Positions 18,774-27,707 of a stretch of DNA of 64,000 nt are shown piece by piece (positions within the stretch are counted from its first letter, which is position 1; each line of letters opens with the position of its first letter). The DNA comes from Clostridia bacterium. Lineage in GTDB: Bacteria; Bacillota; Clostridia; Oscillospirales; CAG-272. Under the pieces are notes generated by a model. That model made no database searches. It was not told where the DNA came from and was given only the letters and a program-made list of their open reading frames with translations. Location: the NCBI GenBank assembly GCA_017410065.1, contig JAFQRL010000012.1, positions 124,001-188,000 of the forward strand. The letters run 5' to 3'. Position numbers and translations under genes: made by a program.

Positions 18774-20008
18774 TTTCTAAAATTCTCCAGAATAGTCTCT
18801 GCTACCTCGCTTGCAGCACCGATCACGGGCACTCTCACGTCAGCCGCACCGAGATATAGCTCATATCGCTCCGAATATCGCTTCTCAATAGCCTCTCTTG
18901 TGCTGGAAAGTGGCCTGTCGTCTGTGGGGATAAGCTCGGATAGAGGTCTGTCTATAAAATATATTCTGCCGTTTTGCTTAAGAGCTCTCACGTTCTCAGC
19001 TCGGAGAATAGCTCCGCCGCCTGTGGCAATAACTCTGCCGAATTCAAGAGATGCAAGCCTTACGGCATCACTCTCCATATCGCGGAAGCCTGTCTCCCCG
19101 TGAAGCGAAAATATGGTGGGAATATCGGTGCCCGCCGCCTTCACGATAAGCTCGTCTGTGTCAACGAGGGGGCGGGAAAGCTTACCCGAAAGAAGCTTAC
19201 CAACCGTAGATTTTCCCGATGCGGGCATACCAACAAGCACGATGTTTTCCTTCCGTGAGACCATCTCCCTGAAAACTCTGTCAAGAGTCCCCTCGGGGTA
19301 GCTTGTGTCAAGGAATATCTCCGATGCCCTCACCGCCTGTGCCACAAGCATATAAAGTCCGCCCTCTGCGGGAATACCGAGCTCAAGAGCCTTTGAAATA
19401 AATCTTGTGCGAAGGGGATTGTAAACGGCATCGACAGCACCTAAAAGCCTCGGGAATTTATCAAGCTCAAGGCAGAGCCCATCTGCTTTAGGATACATTC
19501 CAACAGGCGTTGTATTTATGACTATCTCGGTGTCTGCGTGTTCGCGATAGAGCATTTCATAATCAATAGCATCCTCCCGCGCCGTTCTGCTGACTCTCAA
19601 TATTTCACGTGCGCCAAGCGACCTCGCTACGGCGTACGCCGTCTTCGACGTGCCGCCCGAGCCGAGAATGGCTACCTTCTTGCCCGAAAGCTCAAGCCCA
19701 AGATGGGAAATAAGCGCGCTCATTCCGTAAAAATCGGTGTTGTAGCCGTATAGCCTGCCGTCTCGGTTGACCACCGTATTCACCGCGCCGATCTCTCTTG
19801 CGTGCTCGTCTACAAAATAAAGATGTGGAATAATCTCCTCTTTATAGGGAATGGTCACGTTTATAGCCTTGAAATCCCGCTTTGTCGCGAAATCCGCCAG
19901 CTCGTCTCTTGCCACCTCACAGAGCTCGTAATCGTAGTCTGCAAGAAGATTATGTATTTCCTTTGAAAAGCTGTGACCAAGCTTCTCGCCAATACAACCG
20001 TATATCAT
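18770..20008 (-). CDS. aroE-aroK: Bifunctional shikimate dehydrogenase / shikimate kinase fusion
   Basis: This 412-residue protein joins two consecutive shikimate-pathway enzymes in one chain. Residues 1-250 are AroE: GHSFSKEIHN, NVTIPYKEEI with the catalytic Lys, IGAVNTVV, YNTDFYGM with the catalytic Asp, ILGSGGTSKTA and NTTPVGMYP. Residues about 255-412 are AroK: the P-loop GMPASGKSTVGK near 259-270, DTDELI, ETGFRDMES, GGGAILR and the lid segment TDDRPLS. No linker of note separates them and all key residues are present, so both activities should work. AroE and AroK are usually separate proteins. An 82-base AT-rich gap precedes it after aroC, the largest gap inside the operon. Confidence 0.94.
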   Translation of the reverse strand: MIYGCIGEKLGHSFSKEIHNLLADYDYELCEVARDELADFATKRDFKAINVTIPYKEEIIPHLYFVDEHAREIGAVNTVVNRDGRLYGYNTDFYGMSALISHLGLELSGKKVAILGSGGTSKTAYAVARSLGAREILRVSRTAREDAIDYEMLYREHADTEIVINTTPVGMYPKADGLCLELDKFPRLLGAVDAVYNPLRTRFISKALELGIPAEGGLYMLVAQAVRASEIFLDTSYPEGTLDRVFREMVSRKENIVLVGMPASGKSTVGKLLSGKLSRPLVDTDELIVKAAGTDIPTIFSLHGETGFRDMESDAVRLASLEFGRVIATGGGAILRAENVRALKQNGRIYFIDRPLSELIPTDDRPLSSTREAIEKRYSERYELYLGAADVRVPVIGAASEVAETILENFRK

Positions 20009-20090
20009 AAAACCAAGTCCTCGGATAAATCGGATGATTCAAAAAATAACAAAAAATCCGAATAATGTAAATAATTATAGTCAAATAGCG

Positions 20091-21188
20091 TTACTTTTCG
20101 CTTGCAAGATAGTCTGTGCCGTAACGCGCGGAAAGCATATCGGCAATAACTATTGCGCAAACCGCGTCAACCACCGAGCGAGCTCTGTGTATTATCGCGG
20201 GGTCGTGGCGACCCTCGATCCTAAGCTCCTTATTCTCAAGTGTGCGAATATCCACCGAGCGTTGAGGCTTATATATGGAGGGCGTGGGCTTCACAGCCGT
20301 TCTGACGATAACAGGCATACCGTTGGTAATTCCGCCATTGATTCCGCCGTTGTTGTTGGTTTCGGTATAGACCTTGCCATCTTTTGCAACGATCGGATCG
20401 TTTGCTTCGCTTCCAAGCATATCAGCCATACGGAAGCCCGCGCCGAATTCAACACCCTTGATACCGGGCACCGAAAACAGACCGTGAGAAAGCATACTCT
20501 CAAAGCTATCGAACCAAGGCTCGCCAATTCCCGCGGGCAGACCGATCACCGCCGTCTCAAGCACGCCGCCAACGCTGTCACCGTCGTTTGCCGCCGCCTC
20601 GATAACTCTTCTCATATCGTCGCCCGATTCAACCGAAAGGGTGGGGAAGTGAGAGGATGCAAGCGATGCAATATCATCCTCGTAATTTTCAAAGGCTCTG
20701 TCGCTTACCCCCTTAAGATAGGAGATATGAGTGCCGATCCTGATACCTTTTTTAATAAGCGCGGAGGAGAGGATTGCGCCTGCGAGAACTACCGCCGCCG
20801 TGATCCTTCCCGAAAAATGACCGCCACCTCTGAAATCCTGATAGCCGTGGTATTTACATTCTGCGGTATAGTCCGCGTGCCCAGGGCGCGCAACTATGGA
20901 AATATTCGTGTAGTCTGCACTTCTTTTATTGGTGTTTGGAATAATGGCGGTTATGGGCGTGCCCGTGGTGTAGCCCTCAAAAACACCGCTTATAATTCGG
21001 TATTCGTCTGCCTCCACCCTTGCCGTCGATATTCTGCCCTGAGGCCTTCTCTCCGCAAGCTTCGCCTTTATGTACGCATCGTCTATTTTGATACCAGGTG
21101 CAAGTCCGTCGATAACCGCGCCGATATATTCGCCGTGGCTTTCGCCAAAGATCGTGACCGCAATACTACATCCGAACGTATTCTTCAT
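20091..21188 (-). CDS. aroC: Chorismate synthase
   Basis: This 365-residue FMN-dependent enzyme makes chorismate from EPSP. Motifs include FGESHGEYIGAVIDGLAPG, RRPQGRISTARVEADE, RPGHADYTAECKYHGYQDFRG (seen as contiguous blocks), GGHFSGRITAA, VGGVLETAVIGLPAGIGEP and the C-terminal RHDPAIIHRA. CGGAGG lies upstream of the ATG. It sits 20 bases downstream of aroB. Confidence 0.97.
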   Translation of the reverse strand: MKNTFGCSIAVTIFGESHGEYIGAVIDGLAPGIKIDDAYIKAKLAERRPQGRISTARVEADEYRIISGVFEGYTTGTPITAIIPNTNKRSADYTNISIVARPGHADYTAECKYHGYQDFRGGGHFSGRITAAVVLAGAILSSALIKKGIRIGTHISYLKGVSDRAFENYEDDIASLASSHFPTLSVESGDDMRRVIEAAANDGDSVGGVLETAVIGLPAGIGEPWFDSFESMLSHGLFSVPGIKGVEFGAGFRMADMLGSEANDPIVAKDGKVYTETNNNGGINGGITNGMPVIVRTAVKPTPSIYKPQRSVDIRTLENKELRIEGRHDPAIIHRARSVVDAVCAIVIADMLSARYGTDYLASEK

Positions 21189-21208
21189 TTTTACCTCCGA
21201 AAAGGAAT

Positions 21209-22228
21209 TTATTTTTTCACCCTTTCACGCACCAGTGCGCAAAAGGCATCCGTGCTCATTTTTTCAATGCGGAAGGAGCCAACCTCGTCCACAAATACGC
21301 AGGATAAGCTCTTGCCGTCGCATTTTTTGTCGTGGCTTATGAAGCCGAGAGCCAAATCGATATCGCCCTCAAATGCCGTGGGAAGACCAAGCCGCCCTAG
21401 CACGGGGATAAGCCTCGCCCTCACAGACTCCGAGCAAACGACCGTCATACCGATCGCCACACATTCGCCGTGATAATAGCCCGAAAGCTCAAGAGCCGCC
21501 TCCACCGCGTGACCGAAGGTGTGCCCGAAATTAAGGATCTTACGAAGCCCCGATTCGCGCTCGTCCTGCTCCACCACCTGCTTTTTTATCATAAGCGAGG
21601 AGATGATCACCCGCTCAATATTATCCTCGCCGATCTCCTCTCTCTCAAAGAGAGAGAAAAGCTCGGAGTCCGAGGTGAGAGCCATCTTAACAGCCTCGCA
21701 AAGTCCGTTTGATATCTGCCGCTTTGGGAGAGTTTTAAGAACGTCAGGGTCTATAAGCACTCCCTTTGGCTGATAAAATGCGCCAACGATATTTTTAACT
21801 CCGCCGAGATTTACGGCAACCTTACCGCCAATGGATGAATCCACCTGGGAGAGCACGGTGGTCGGAATATTGTAAAAATCAATACCCCTCATATAAGAGG
21901 CGGCAACGAATCCGCAAAGATCGCCAACCACACCGCCGCCAACGGCAACGGCACAGTCAGTTCTCGTCATACCCATCTCCACCATCTCGGAGAGCACCCT
22001 CTCAAAGGTGGAAATGCTCTTTGAGCCCTCGCCCTCGGGAACGGTAACTATCCGCGCCACAGCGCACAGGGAGGCAACCGTCTCGGCGTATTCTCTCGGC
22101 ACTCCGCTATCCGTGAGGATCAGCACCTTGCGCGAGAGATCAAAATATTTTCCCGCCTCGGCAAGAAGCCCTCTGCCAACGTTGATGTCGTAGCCCCTCT
22201 CGCCAAGGTTAAGATGTATAGTTTTCAT
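21209..22228 (-). CDS. aroB: 3-dehydroquinate synthase
   Basis: This 339-residue NAD- and metal-dependent enzyme cyclises DAHP to 3-dehydroquinate. It carries VPEGEGSKS, AVGGGVVGDLCGFVAASYMRG, PTTVLSQVDSSIGGKVAVN and NIVGAFYQP. The metal-binding GHTFGHAVEAAL and the later HGECVAIGM are also present. GGAGAA precedes the ATG. It sits 18 bases after pheA in a tightly packed operon. Confidence 0.97.
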   Translation of the reverse strand: MKTIHLNLGERGYDINVGRGLLAEAGKYFDLSRKVLILTDSGVPREYAETVASLCAVARIVTVPEGEGSKSISTFERVLSEMVEMGMTRTDCAVAVGGGVVGDLCGFVAASYMRGIDFYNIPTTVLSQVDSSIGGKVAVNLGGVKNIVGAFYQPKGVLIDPDVLKTLPKRQISNGLCEAVKMALTSDSELFSLFEREEIGEDNIERVIISSLMIKKQVVEQDERESGLRKILNFGHTFGHAVEAALELSGYYHGECVAIGMTVVCSESVRARLIPVLGRLGLPTAFEGDIDLALGFISHDKKCDGKSLSCVFVDEVGSFRIEKMSTDAFCALVRERVKK

Positions 22229-22246
22229 TTTCTTTTCTCCAAAGGA

Positions 22247-23341
22247 TCAGAACTTTATATAGGTTCCAACGAACTTAAGCTTATCGCAGTATTCGCCGAG
22301 TGCCTCCATCATCGCGGTGCCGCGCTCGGTCTGAACGTCTCCCTCTGCCTCAACGTAGAAATAATACTGCCAGAGCAGCTCCTTCATAGGTCTGCTTCGC
22401 AGAGAACGCATATTGAAGCCGTGAGAGCCTATGATGTCGACCGCCTTCGCAAGCGCGCCCGCCTCGTTGCGAACGGTGAAGAAGAGGATCGAATGAACTC
22501 CGCGCTCGTTTGGTATTCTCTTGTTTGCCACTCTTGAGAACACGGCAAACCTTGTGGTGTTGCTCTTTGATTCGTTTATGTCGTGATCCAGCACGTCAAG
22601 CCCGAAAAGCTCTGCCGCCTCGGCACTTGCAATAGCACCCACGGATGGGTCTGCAAGGGAAGCTACCTCTCTTGCCGCAAGAGCCGTGTTGCCGTATTCG
22701 CGCACCTCAAAGCCGTTAGCCTTTATGTAGCCCGCGCACTGACCGAGAGCCTGGGGATGGCTCACAACAGTCCTGATGTCCGCAATAGTCGCACCCTTGA
22801 CCCCAAGAAGATCCTGGGTGACGGGAAGATCAAACATACCGTTAACGTAAAGCGAGCCCGAGAACATAAGATCCGTTACCTGACCCACCTCTCCGTTGTA
22901 GCTATTCTCAACGGGAAGCACGCAAACGTCCGCCTCTCCGTTTTCAACCGCCTTATAAGCAGAGGCGAAATCGGGGTAGGCGACCTTCTCCGCAGAAGGA
23001 TAGAGCCTCTCCGCCGCAATGTGAGCGAAGGCACCCTCCGTGCCCGAATAAGCCACTCTCATACCCTCCATCAGTCTGCTCTGATACGCTCGGGAGACAG
23101 CCATATTATTCTTCAAAAAGCTAACGTAGTATTCTCTGATGGCACCGTCCTCAACAAGCTCGGAGTTGCGCCTGATGACCTCGGCCTCTCTCGCGGCATC
23201 AAAGATGCCGAGACCCCGCTCCTTCTTGTATTCCGCAACCATCTCCGCCGCCTGCATTCTCTTTATGAAGAGCTCGCGCATCTGTGCGTCGACCTCGTTT
23301 ATTATTTTTCTTGCCTTATCGAGGGAATTTTCCTTTGCCAT
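22247..23341 (-). CDS. pheA: Chorismate mutase / prephenate dehydratase (P-protein)
   Basis: This 364-residue bifunctional enzyme commits chorismate to phenylalanine. Residues 1-90 are an AroQ-type chorismate mutase (INEVDAQMRELFIKRMQAAE). About 95-275 is prephenate dehydratase (VAYSGTEGAFAHIAAERL, PVENSYNGEV, VSHPQALGQC and NTTRFAVFSR with the catalytic TRF). The C-terminal 80 residues are an ACT domain with GALAKAVDIIGSHGFNMRSL. The usual ESRP of the phenylalanine site reads RSRP here, a substitution worth noting for feedback control. GGAGAAA precedes the ATG. Confidence 0.95.
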   Translation of the reverse strand: MAKENSLDKARKIINEVDAQMRELFIKRMQAAEMVAEYKKERGLGIFDAAREAEVIRRNSELVEDGAIREYYVSFLKNNMAVSRAYQSRLMEGMRVAYSGTEGAFAHIAAERLYPSAEKVAYPDFASAYKAVENGEADVCVLPVENSYNGEVGQVTDLMFSGSLYVNGMFDLPVTQDLLGVKGATIADIRTVVSHPQALGQCAGYIKANGFEVREYGNTALAAREVASLADPSVGAIASAEAAELFGLDVLDHDINESKSNTTRFAVFSRVANKRIPNERGVHSILFFTVRNEAGALAKAVDIIGSHGFNMRSLRSRPMKELLWQYYFYVEAEGDVQTERGTAMMEALGEYCDKLKFVGTYIKF

Positions 23342-23358
23342 TTTGTTTCTCCGGATAA

Positions 23359-24546
23359 TTATTTTTTATAGCTCTCGCCAAGAGCACGGAAGGCGGGGAG
23401 AGCTCTTTCTATCTGCTCTGTGCGAACGCAGTATGCAAGCCTTGCATATCCGCCGCAGCCGAAATCGTCGCTGGGAACGAGGAGTATCTCAAATTTCTTT
23501 GCCCTCTCGCAAAATTCGTTGGAATCGCCGCTTGGCGACTTGATAAAGAGATAAAAAGCACCCTCGGGCTTGACCGATTCAATTCCGTATTCCGAAAGCT
23601 TTTCCATAAGAAGCCTTCTGTTTCTATCGTAGATAGATACGTCGGAGACCTTGCCGAGCACGGCGGGAAGAAGCTTCTGAAGAAGGCTGGGCGCGCACAC
23701 GAAGCCGAGAGCTCGACCCGCGCCGCATATAGCCTGATATACCGCCGTGAAGTCTGCCATTCTGGGGCAAACGAGGGCGTAGCCTATTCTCTCGCCGGGG
23801 AGAGAGAGCGACTTACTGTATGAATAGCAAACGACCGTGTCGTCGTAATACTTGGTGAGATAGGGGACCTTCACGCCGTCGTAAACAAGCTCGCGATAGG
23901 GCTCGTCCGCAATGAGATAGATGGGGCGACCAAGCTCCGCCTCCTTCGATTTAAGCACCTCTGTGAGAGCGATAATATTCTCCTCGGAGAACACGGCGCC
24001 TGTGGGGTTGTTCGGCGAATTGATAATAATAGCCGCGGTGCTTTCGTTGATAGCCGCGCCGATGGCATCGGTGTCAAGCCGGAAGGTGCCAGCCTCGCAG
24101 GGGACCTCAACTATCTTGCCGCCGCATCTTTCGATAAATACCTTGTATTCGGGGAAGTAGGGAGAGGGCACTATGACCTCCTCACCGGGAGAAACGAGGG
24201 CTGTGAGGGAGCAGGTAAGAGCCGCCGCCGCGCCAACCGTCATATAAAGGCAATCCTTGTGAACAGACTCACCCTGGGTATTATTGATATAATCGGCAAT
24301 AGCTTGGCGCACGCCTGCGTCGCCCTGGGCGGACGTGTAGCCGTGAAGAAGGATAGAGCTCTCCTCGCTCACCATACGCACGATCTCCGCGTTTACTTCG
24401 TCGGGTGCCGGGACACTTGGGTTGCCGAGAGAGAAGTCAAAAACGTTCTCCTCGCCGATCTCTGCCTTTCTGATTTTTCCGTATTCAAAAAGCTCGCGGA
24501 TAACCGATCTTTTTGCTCCGAGAGCTCTCATTTTTTCGTTGATCAT
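23359..24546 (-). CDS. PLP-dependent aminotransferase (aspartate/aromatic type, class I)
   Basis: This 395-residue protein is the first gene of the aromatic operon. Class I motifs are INSPNNPTGAVFSEE, IADEPYREL and the PLP-lysine segment SYSKSLSLPGERIGYA. The final part has the arginine-bearing block YARLAYCVRTEQIERALPA. The operon context suggests it transaminates phenylpyruvate, 4-hydroxyphenylpyruvate or prephenate, completing Phe and Tyr synthesis. Aspartate as substrate is equally possible from sequence alone. GGAGGAATTAAA sets the ATG at 24546. Confidence 0.9.
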   Translation of the reverse strand: MINEKMRALGAKRSVIRELFEYGKIRKAEIGEENVFDFSLGNPSVPAPDEVNAEIVRMVSEESSILLHGYTSAQGDAGVRQAIADYINNTQGESVHKDCLYMTVGAAAALTCSLTALVSPGEEVIVPSPYFPEYKVFIERCGGKIVEVPCEAGTFRLDTDAIGAAINESTAAIIINSPNNPTGAVFSEENIIALTEVLKSKEAELGRPIYLIADEPYRELVYDGVKVPYLTKYYDDTVVCYSYSKSLSLPGERIGYALVCPRMADFTAVYQAICGAGRALGFVCAPSLLQKLLPAVLGKVSDVSIYDRNRRLLMEKLSEYGIESVKPEGAFYLFIKSPSGDSNEFCERAKKFEILLVPSDDFGCGGYARLAYCVRTEQIERALPAFRALGESYKK

Positions 24547-24569
24547 TTTAATTCCTCCAATGTGAGCCG

Positions 24570-24589
24570 CGCTTTATTATAATAAAGCG
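24570..24589. promoter_or_regulatory. Perfect 20-bp palindrome, candidate operator of the aromatic operon
   Basis: CGCTTTATTATAATAAAGCG is its own reverse complement over 20 bases. It lies in the leader of the aromatic operon, about 25 bases after the expected transcription start and 24 bases before the first ATG. Having no loop, it fits a dimeric repressor site better than an RNA hairpin. Confidence 0.55.
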
Positions 24590-24620
24590 AAGATCTGTGA
24601 TATTTATTTTATAATATATA

Positions 24621-24648
24621 ATTATACACCGAGCGGCGTGATTGTCAA
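24621..24648 (-). promoter_or_regulatory. Promoter of the aromatic amino acid operon
   Basis: On the minus strand TTGACA (24648-24643) and TATAAT (24626-24621) are 16 bases apart, both perfect matches to consensus. No T-box or other known leader fits in the roughly 70-base leader. Confidence 0.85.
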
Positions 24649-24676
24649 TAAGTTTTAAGAAAAAAACACATTTCCC

Positions 24677-24705
24677 TTGCAAAAAAAATATCGATATGGT
24701 AGAAT
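24677..24705 (+). promoter_or_regulatory. Promoter of the FAD-dependent oxidoreductase gene
   Basis: TTGCAA (24677-24682) and TAGAAT (24700-24705) are 17 bases apart. AATATCGAT occurs on both sides of the -10 box, at 24687-24695 and 24710-24718, as a possible regulator site. Confidence 0.65.
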
Positions 24706-24736
24706 AGATAATATCGATGATGAAGGGAGATGCGCT

Positions 24737-26323
24737 ATGATCAAAACCGATATCAAGCTGAAGACCGACTACACGGCTGAAGATATCAAAGCCGCGATCA
24801 AGGATAAATTGCCCCTTGACGAGAGCGAGCTTTCGGATGTAAGAATTCTTAAAAGACGGCTGAATATCAGCGATAGAACGAATATATTCTACGACCTTTC
24901 GGTTGGCATCTCTCTCTCTGAGGACAGAGAAAGGGGCCTTCTTAATATGCGCAAGAAGGTTAGTGCCGCCCCCGACCTCAGCTTCAGCGTGCCCGAAAGT
25001 CGCCTCTGCTCCCGCCCTGTGATCGTTGGCGCGGGTCCCGCGGGTCTTTTTGCCGCGCTTGTGCTTGCCGAGGCGGGTGCACGCCCCATAATTTACGAGC
25101 GAGGACTATCGGTGGATGAGCGGGCAGACCGCGTGAGATCCTTCCGCACCCTCGGTATTTTAGACCCCGAATGTAACGTGCAATTCGGAGAGGGAGGAGC
25201 GGGCGCATATTCCGACGGTAAGCTGAAATACGGCGCACCCGATAAATACAAAATGAAGGTGCTCACCGAGCTAGTTCGCTCGGGTGCTCCCGAGGATATA
25301 ACCTATTCCACCTCGGCTCACGTCGGCACAGACCTTCTCCCAAAGGTAGTTAAGGACATAAGAGAGCGAATAGTCGCCCTTGGCGGTGAGGTCAACTTTT
25401 CCGCAAGGCTCACGGATATCCGCCTGAAGGACGGCGCGGTCACGGGCGGCAGAGTAAGGATGGGCGGCTCCGATATAGATTTTGAATGTGAGAGGCTTAT
25501 TATTGCCGCAGGCCATAGCGCGAGAGACGTTTTCGAGCTTCTCAAAGCAAAGGGTGCCCGCCTTGAAGCAAGAGGCTTCGGCATCGGCGCAAGAATAGAG
25601 CATAAAAGGGAATATATAGATAAGCTTATGCTTGGCGAGCATCCGCCGAAGGGCGTGGGTGCCGCATCCTACCATCTTGTTACCCATCTGCCCTCGGGCA
25701 GAAGCGTTTATAGCTTTTGTATGTGCCCCGGAGGCGAGGTGGTCGCCGCCGCAAGCGAGCAGGGCGGAATAGTTACGAACGGTATGAGCGAATACGCAAG
25801 AGACGGAGAAAATTCAAACGCCGCCTTACTGGTTTCGGTAACGCCCGAGGACTTTCCGTCAAGCGACCCTCTGGCAGGCCTTGCACTCCAAAGGAGCATT
25901 GAGAGAAAAGCCTTTGCCCTCTCGGGCGACTTCCGTGCTCCCGCGCAAAGGCTTGACGATTTCCTCAAGGATCAAAGAACGGTAAGCTTCGGCGACGTGA
26001 AGCCGACCTATCCTCTTGGCACGGTAAACGAGCGGCTCGACGAGGCGCTTCCAAGCTATATCACCGATTCTATCAGATGGGCGATAGGAGACTTCGATGC
26101 CTGGCTCCCAGGCTATTTAAGAGCCGATTCTATCCTCACAGCCCCCGAAACAAGATCCACCTCTCCCATAAGAGTTCTGAGAGGCGAGAGCTTTGAGGCG
26201 GAGGGCATATCCGGGCTTTATCCCATAGGCGAGGGCGCGGGTTACGCGGGGGGCATAGTCTCCTCTGCAAGAGACGGCGTTATGGCGGCTGAAAGAATTC
26301 TCCTTGATGCAAACGGCAATTAA
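24737..26323 (+). CDS. NAD(P)/FAD-dependent oxidoreductase, COG2509 type
   Basis: This 528-residue flavoprotein has an N-terminal extension of about 90 residues, then the dinucleotide motif VIVGAGPAGLFAALVLAEAG near residue 95. RGLSVDERADRV and FGEGGAGAYSDGKL follow, then SARDVFELL and a C-terminal GEGAGYAGGIVSSARDG. This layout matches an uncharacterised family of FAD dehydrogenases widespread in Bacillota. The substrate is unknown. The ATG at 24737 follows GAAGGGAG; an in-frame TTG at 24677 lies inside the -35 box and cannot be the start. It is monocistronic, divergent from the aromatic operon and closed by a terminator at 26407-26451. Confidence 0.88.
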   Translation: MIKTDIKLKTDYTAEDIKAAIKDKLPLDESELSDVRILKRRLNISDRTNIFYDLSVGISLSEDRERGLLNMRKKVSAAPDLSFSVPESRLCSRPVIVGAGPAGLFAALVLAEAGARPIIYERGLSVDERADRVRSFRTLGILDPECNVQFGEGGAGAYSDGKLKYGAPDKYKMKVLTELVRSGAPEDITYSTSAHVGTDLLPKVVKDIRERIVALGGEVNFSARLTDIRLKDGAVTGGRVRMGGSDIDFECERLIIAAGHSARDVFELLKAKGARLEARGFGIGARIEHKREYIDKLMLGEHPPKGVGAASYHLVTHLPSGRSVYSFCMCPGGEVVAAASEQGGIVTNGMSEYARDGENSNAALLVSVTPEDFPSSDPLAGLALQRSIERKAFALSGDFRAPAQRLDDFLKDQRTVSFGDVKPTYPLGTVNERLDEALPSYITDSIRWAIGDFDAWLPGYLRADSILTAPETRSTSPIRVLRGESFEAEGISGLYPIGEGAGYAGGIVSSARDGVMAAERILLDANGN

Positions 26324-26406
26324 ATTTTGTTTTATTAATAATCTGAATTTCATAAAAATATGCACAAAATTCCGCAAAAAGTAAATAATTATATGCAAAA
26401 CTAAAG

Positions 26407-26451
26407 AAAAAACGGTCTGTCTCACATCATTTTAAGACAAACCGTTTTTTT
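26407..26451. terminator. Bidirectional terminator
   Basis: AACGGT-C-TGTCT (26411-26422) pairs with AGACA-A-ACCGTT (26435-26446), with one mismatch. T-rich sequence follows on the plus strand and an A-run on the other side serves the minus strand. It lies between two convergent genes. Confidence 0.8.
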
Positions 26452-26471
26452 ATTTTTGCTTCAAAATTTTA

Positions 26472-27698
26472 TCAGATAGCCCATTCTCCGTCCTTGAAGA
26501 TTGGGGTCTCTCTGCCATCAGCGCACACCGCGATAATGGATAGATCCTTCGTGCCGATCATAAAGTCCTCGTGGATTATTGAGTCGTTTATACCCATCTC
26601 GTGGGCTTCCTTTTCGGTGTACTTATCGTAGTCGCGAAGGGTGTTTGTGAAGCCTCTGCCGAGAGCAAGATGGCAGGCGGCGTTTTCGTCAAAGAGGGTG
26701 TTATAGAAAAGAAGTCCCGATTCTCTTATGGGAGAGGAATAGGGAACGAGCGCGACCTCTCCGAGATACGCCGCACCCTCGTCCATATTAACGAGCTCGC
26801 GAAGCACCTCCTCGCCAACCTCCGCCTTGACCTCGACGACCTTGCCTCTCTCAAATCTTATGGAGAAATTGTCGATCAGCTGACCGTCGTAGGAAAGAGG
26901 CTTTGAGGAATAAACGATGCCGTCGGCATCGCCCCTCCTCGGCGAGGTGAACACCTCCTCCGAGGGAATGTTGGGGTTGAAATATATCCCTCTGCCAAGG
27001 GTCTTCTCGCCCCCTGCCATAAAGAGTGCCTCGGGCAGAAGTCCGACTCTGAGGTCCGTGCCGTTTGATGCCTTGTATCTTAACTCCTTGATGGCCATTG
27101 AATTGAGCTTATCGCATCTTGCCGCAAGGCTCTCGTTGTGCTCTCTCCAGGCCTCAATTGGGTCGTCCGTCACTCTTGAGGTTGAAAGAATAGCCTCCCA
27201 AAGCATCTCAAGAGCTCTTGAAGACCTCTCCTTCGGGAACACCTTTTTTGCCCACGCCTTGCCTGGAACTGCGGCAATGCACCATTGGTATCTGTTTTCC
27301 ATCTTGTCCCTGATGGGCTTTATAAGCTTTGATCTTGAAGCCATAGCCTCGGCGTATTTTTTCTGATTTATGCCCGCAAGTCCGTCGGGATCCTCCGAAA
27401 GAAGATATATCTTGCAGGGAAGGACCTCCGCCTGATGCTCCCACCGCTCAAGCTGCCATTTATCAAGAGAGCCGAGCACCTTTTTTGAGGAGTATCTCAC
27501 GTGAGAGCGAGTGAGAGGCTGATAGCTGAAATCAACCGTCACCTTCGATGCGCCCGCCTTGTAGCACTCATCAACCACCATCTTAACGAATTCGGGCTGA
27601 TCAAGCTCCGCCGCGATCATTACCTCCTGACCCTTCTGCACGTTAACACCGCAGCGCGCAATAAGATTCGCATATTTCTGAAGTCTTTTCTTGTTCAT
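26472..27698 (-). CDS. Aminopeptidase, M29 family
   Basis: This 408-residue protein is a metal-dependent exopeptidase of the AmpS/aminopeptidase T type. It has the typical start KYANLIARCGVNVQKGQEVMI and GASKVTVDFSYQ. The C-terminal half carries metal-site blocks: NIPSEEVFTSPRRGDADGIV, VNMDEGAAYLGEVALVP, FYNTLFDENAACHLALGRG and INDSIIHEDFMIGT with the conserved His and Asp. Length fits the family at about 410. It follows PepD by nine bases and is probably cotranscribed with it, forming a peptide-recycling unit. Confidence 0.93.
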   Translation of the reverse strand: MNKKRLQKYANLIARCGVNVQKGQEVMIAAELDQPEFVKMVVDECYKAGASKVTVDFSYQPLTRSHVRYSSKKVLGSLDKWQLERWEHQAEVLPCKIYLLSEDPDGLAGINQKKYAEAMASRSKLIKPIRDKMENRYQWCIAAVPGKAWAKKVFPKERSSRALEMLWEAILSTSRVTDDPIEAWREHNESLAARCDKLNSMAIKELRYKASNGTDLRVGLLPEALFMAGGEKTLGRGIYFNPNIPSEEVFTSPRRGDADGIVYSSKPLSYDGQLIDNFSIRFERGKVVEVKAEVGEEVLRELVNMDEGAAYLGEVALVPYSSPIRESGLLFYNTLFDENAACHLALGRGFTNTLRDYDKYTEKEAHEMGINDSIIHEDFMIGTKDLSIIAVCADGRETPIFKDGEWAI

Positions 27699-27707
27699 AA
27701 TATCTCC

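Noticed and set aside
20034..21473. A 479-codon open frame on the plus strand across aroC and aroB
   Set aside because: It is antisense to two certain genes, has no ribosome site and reads as low-complexity basic sequence with no domain. It is a by-product of codon use in the real genes.
24547..24620. T-box or riboswitch in the aromatic operon leader
   Set aside because: The leader is only about 70 bases and lacks the T-box sequence and a terminator hairpin.
24677..24736. Upstream TTG start for the FAD oxidoreductase
   Set aside because: The codon lies within the -35 box of the gene's own promoter, so it cannot be on the transcript.
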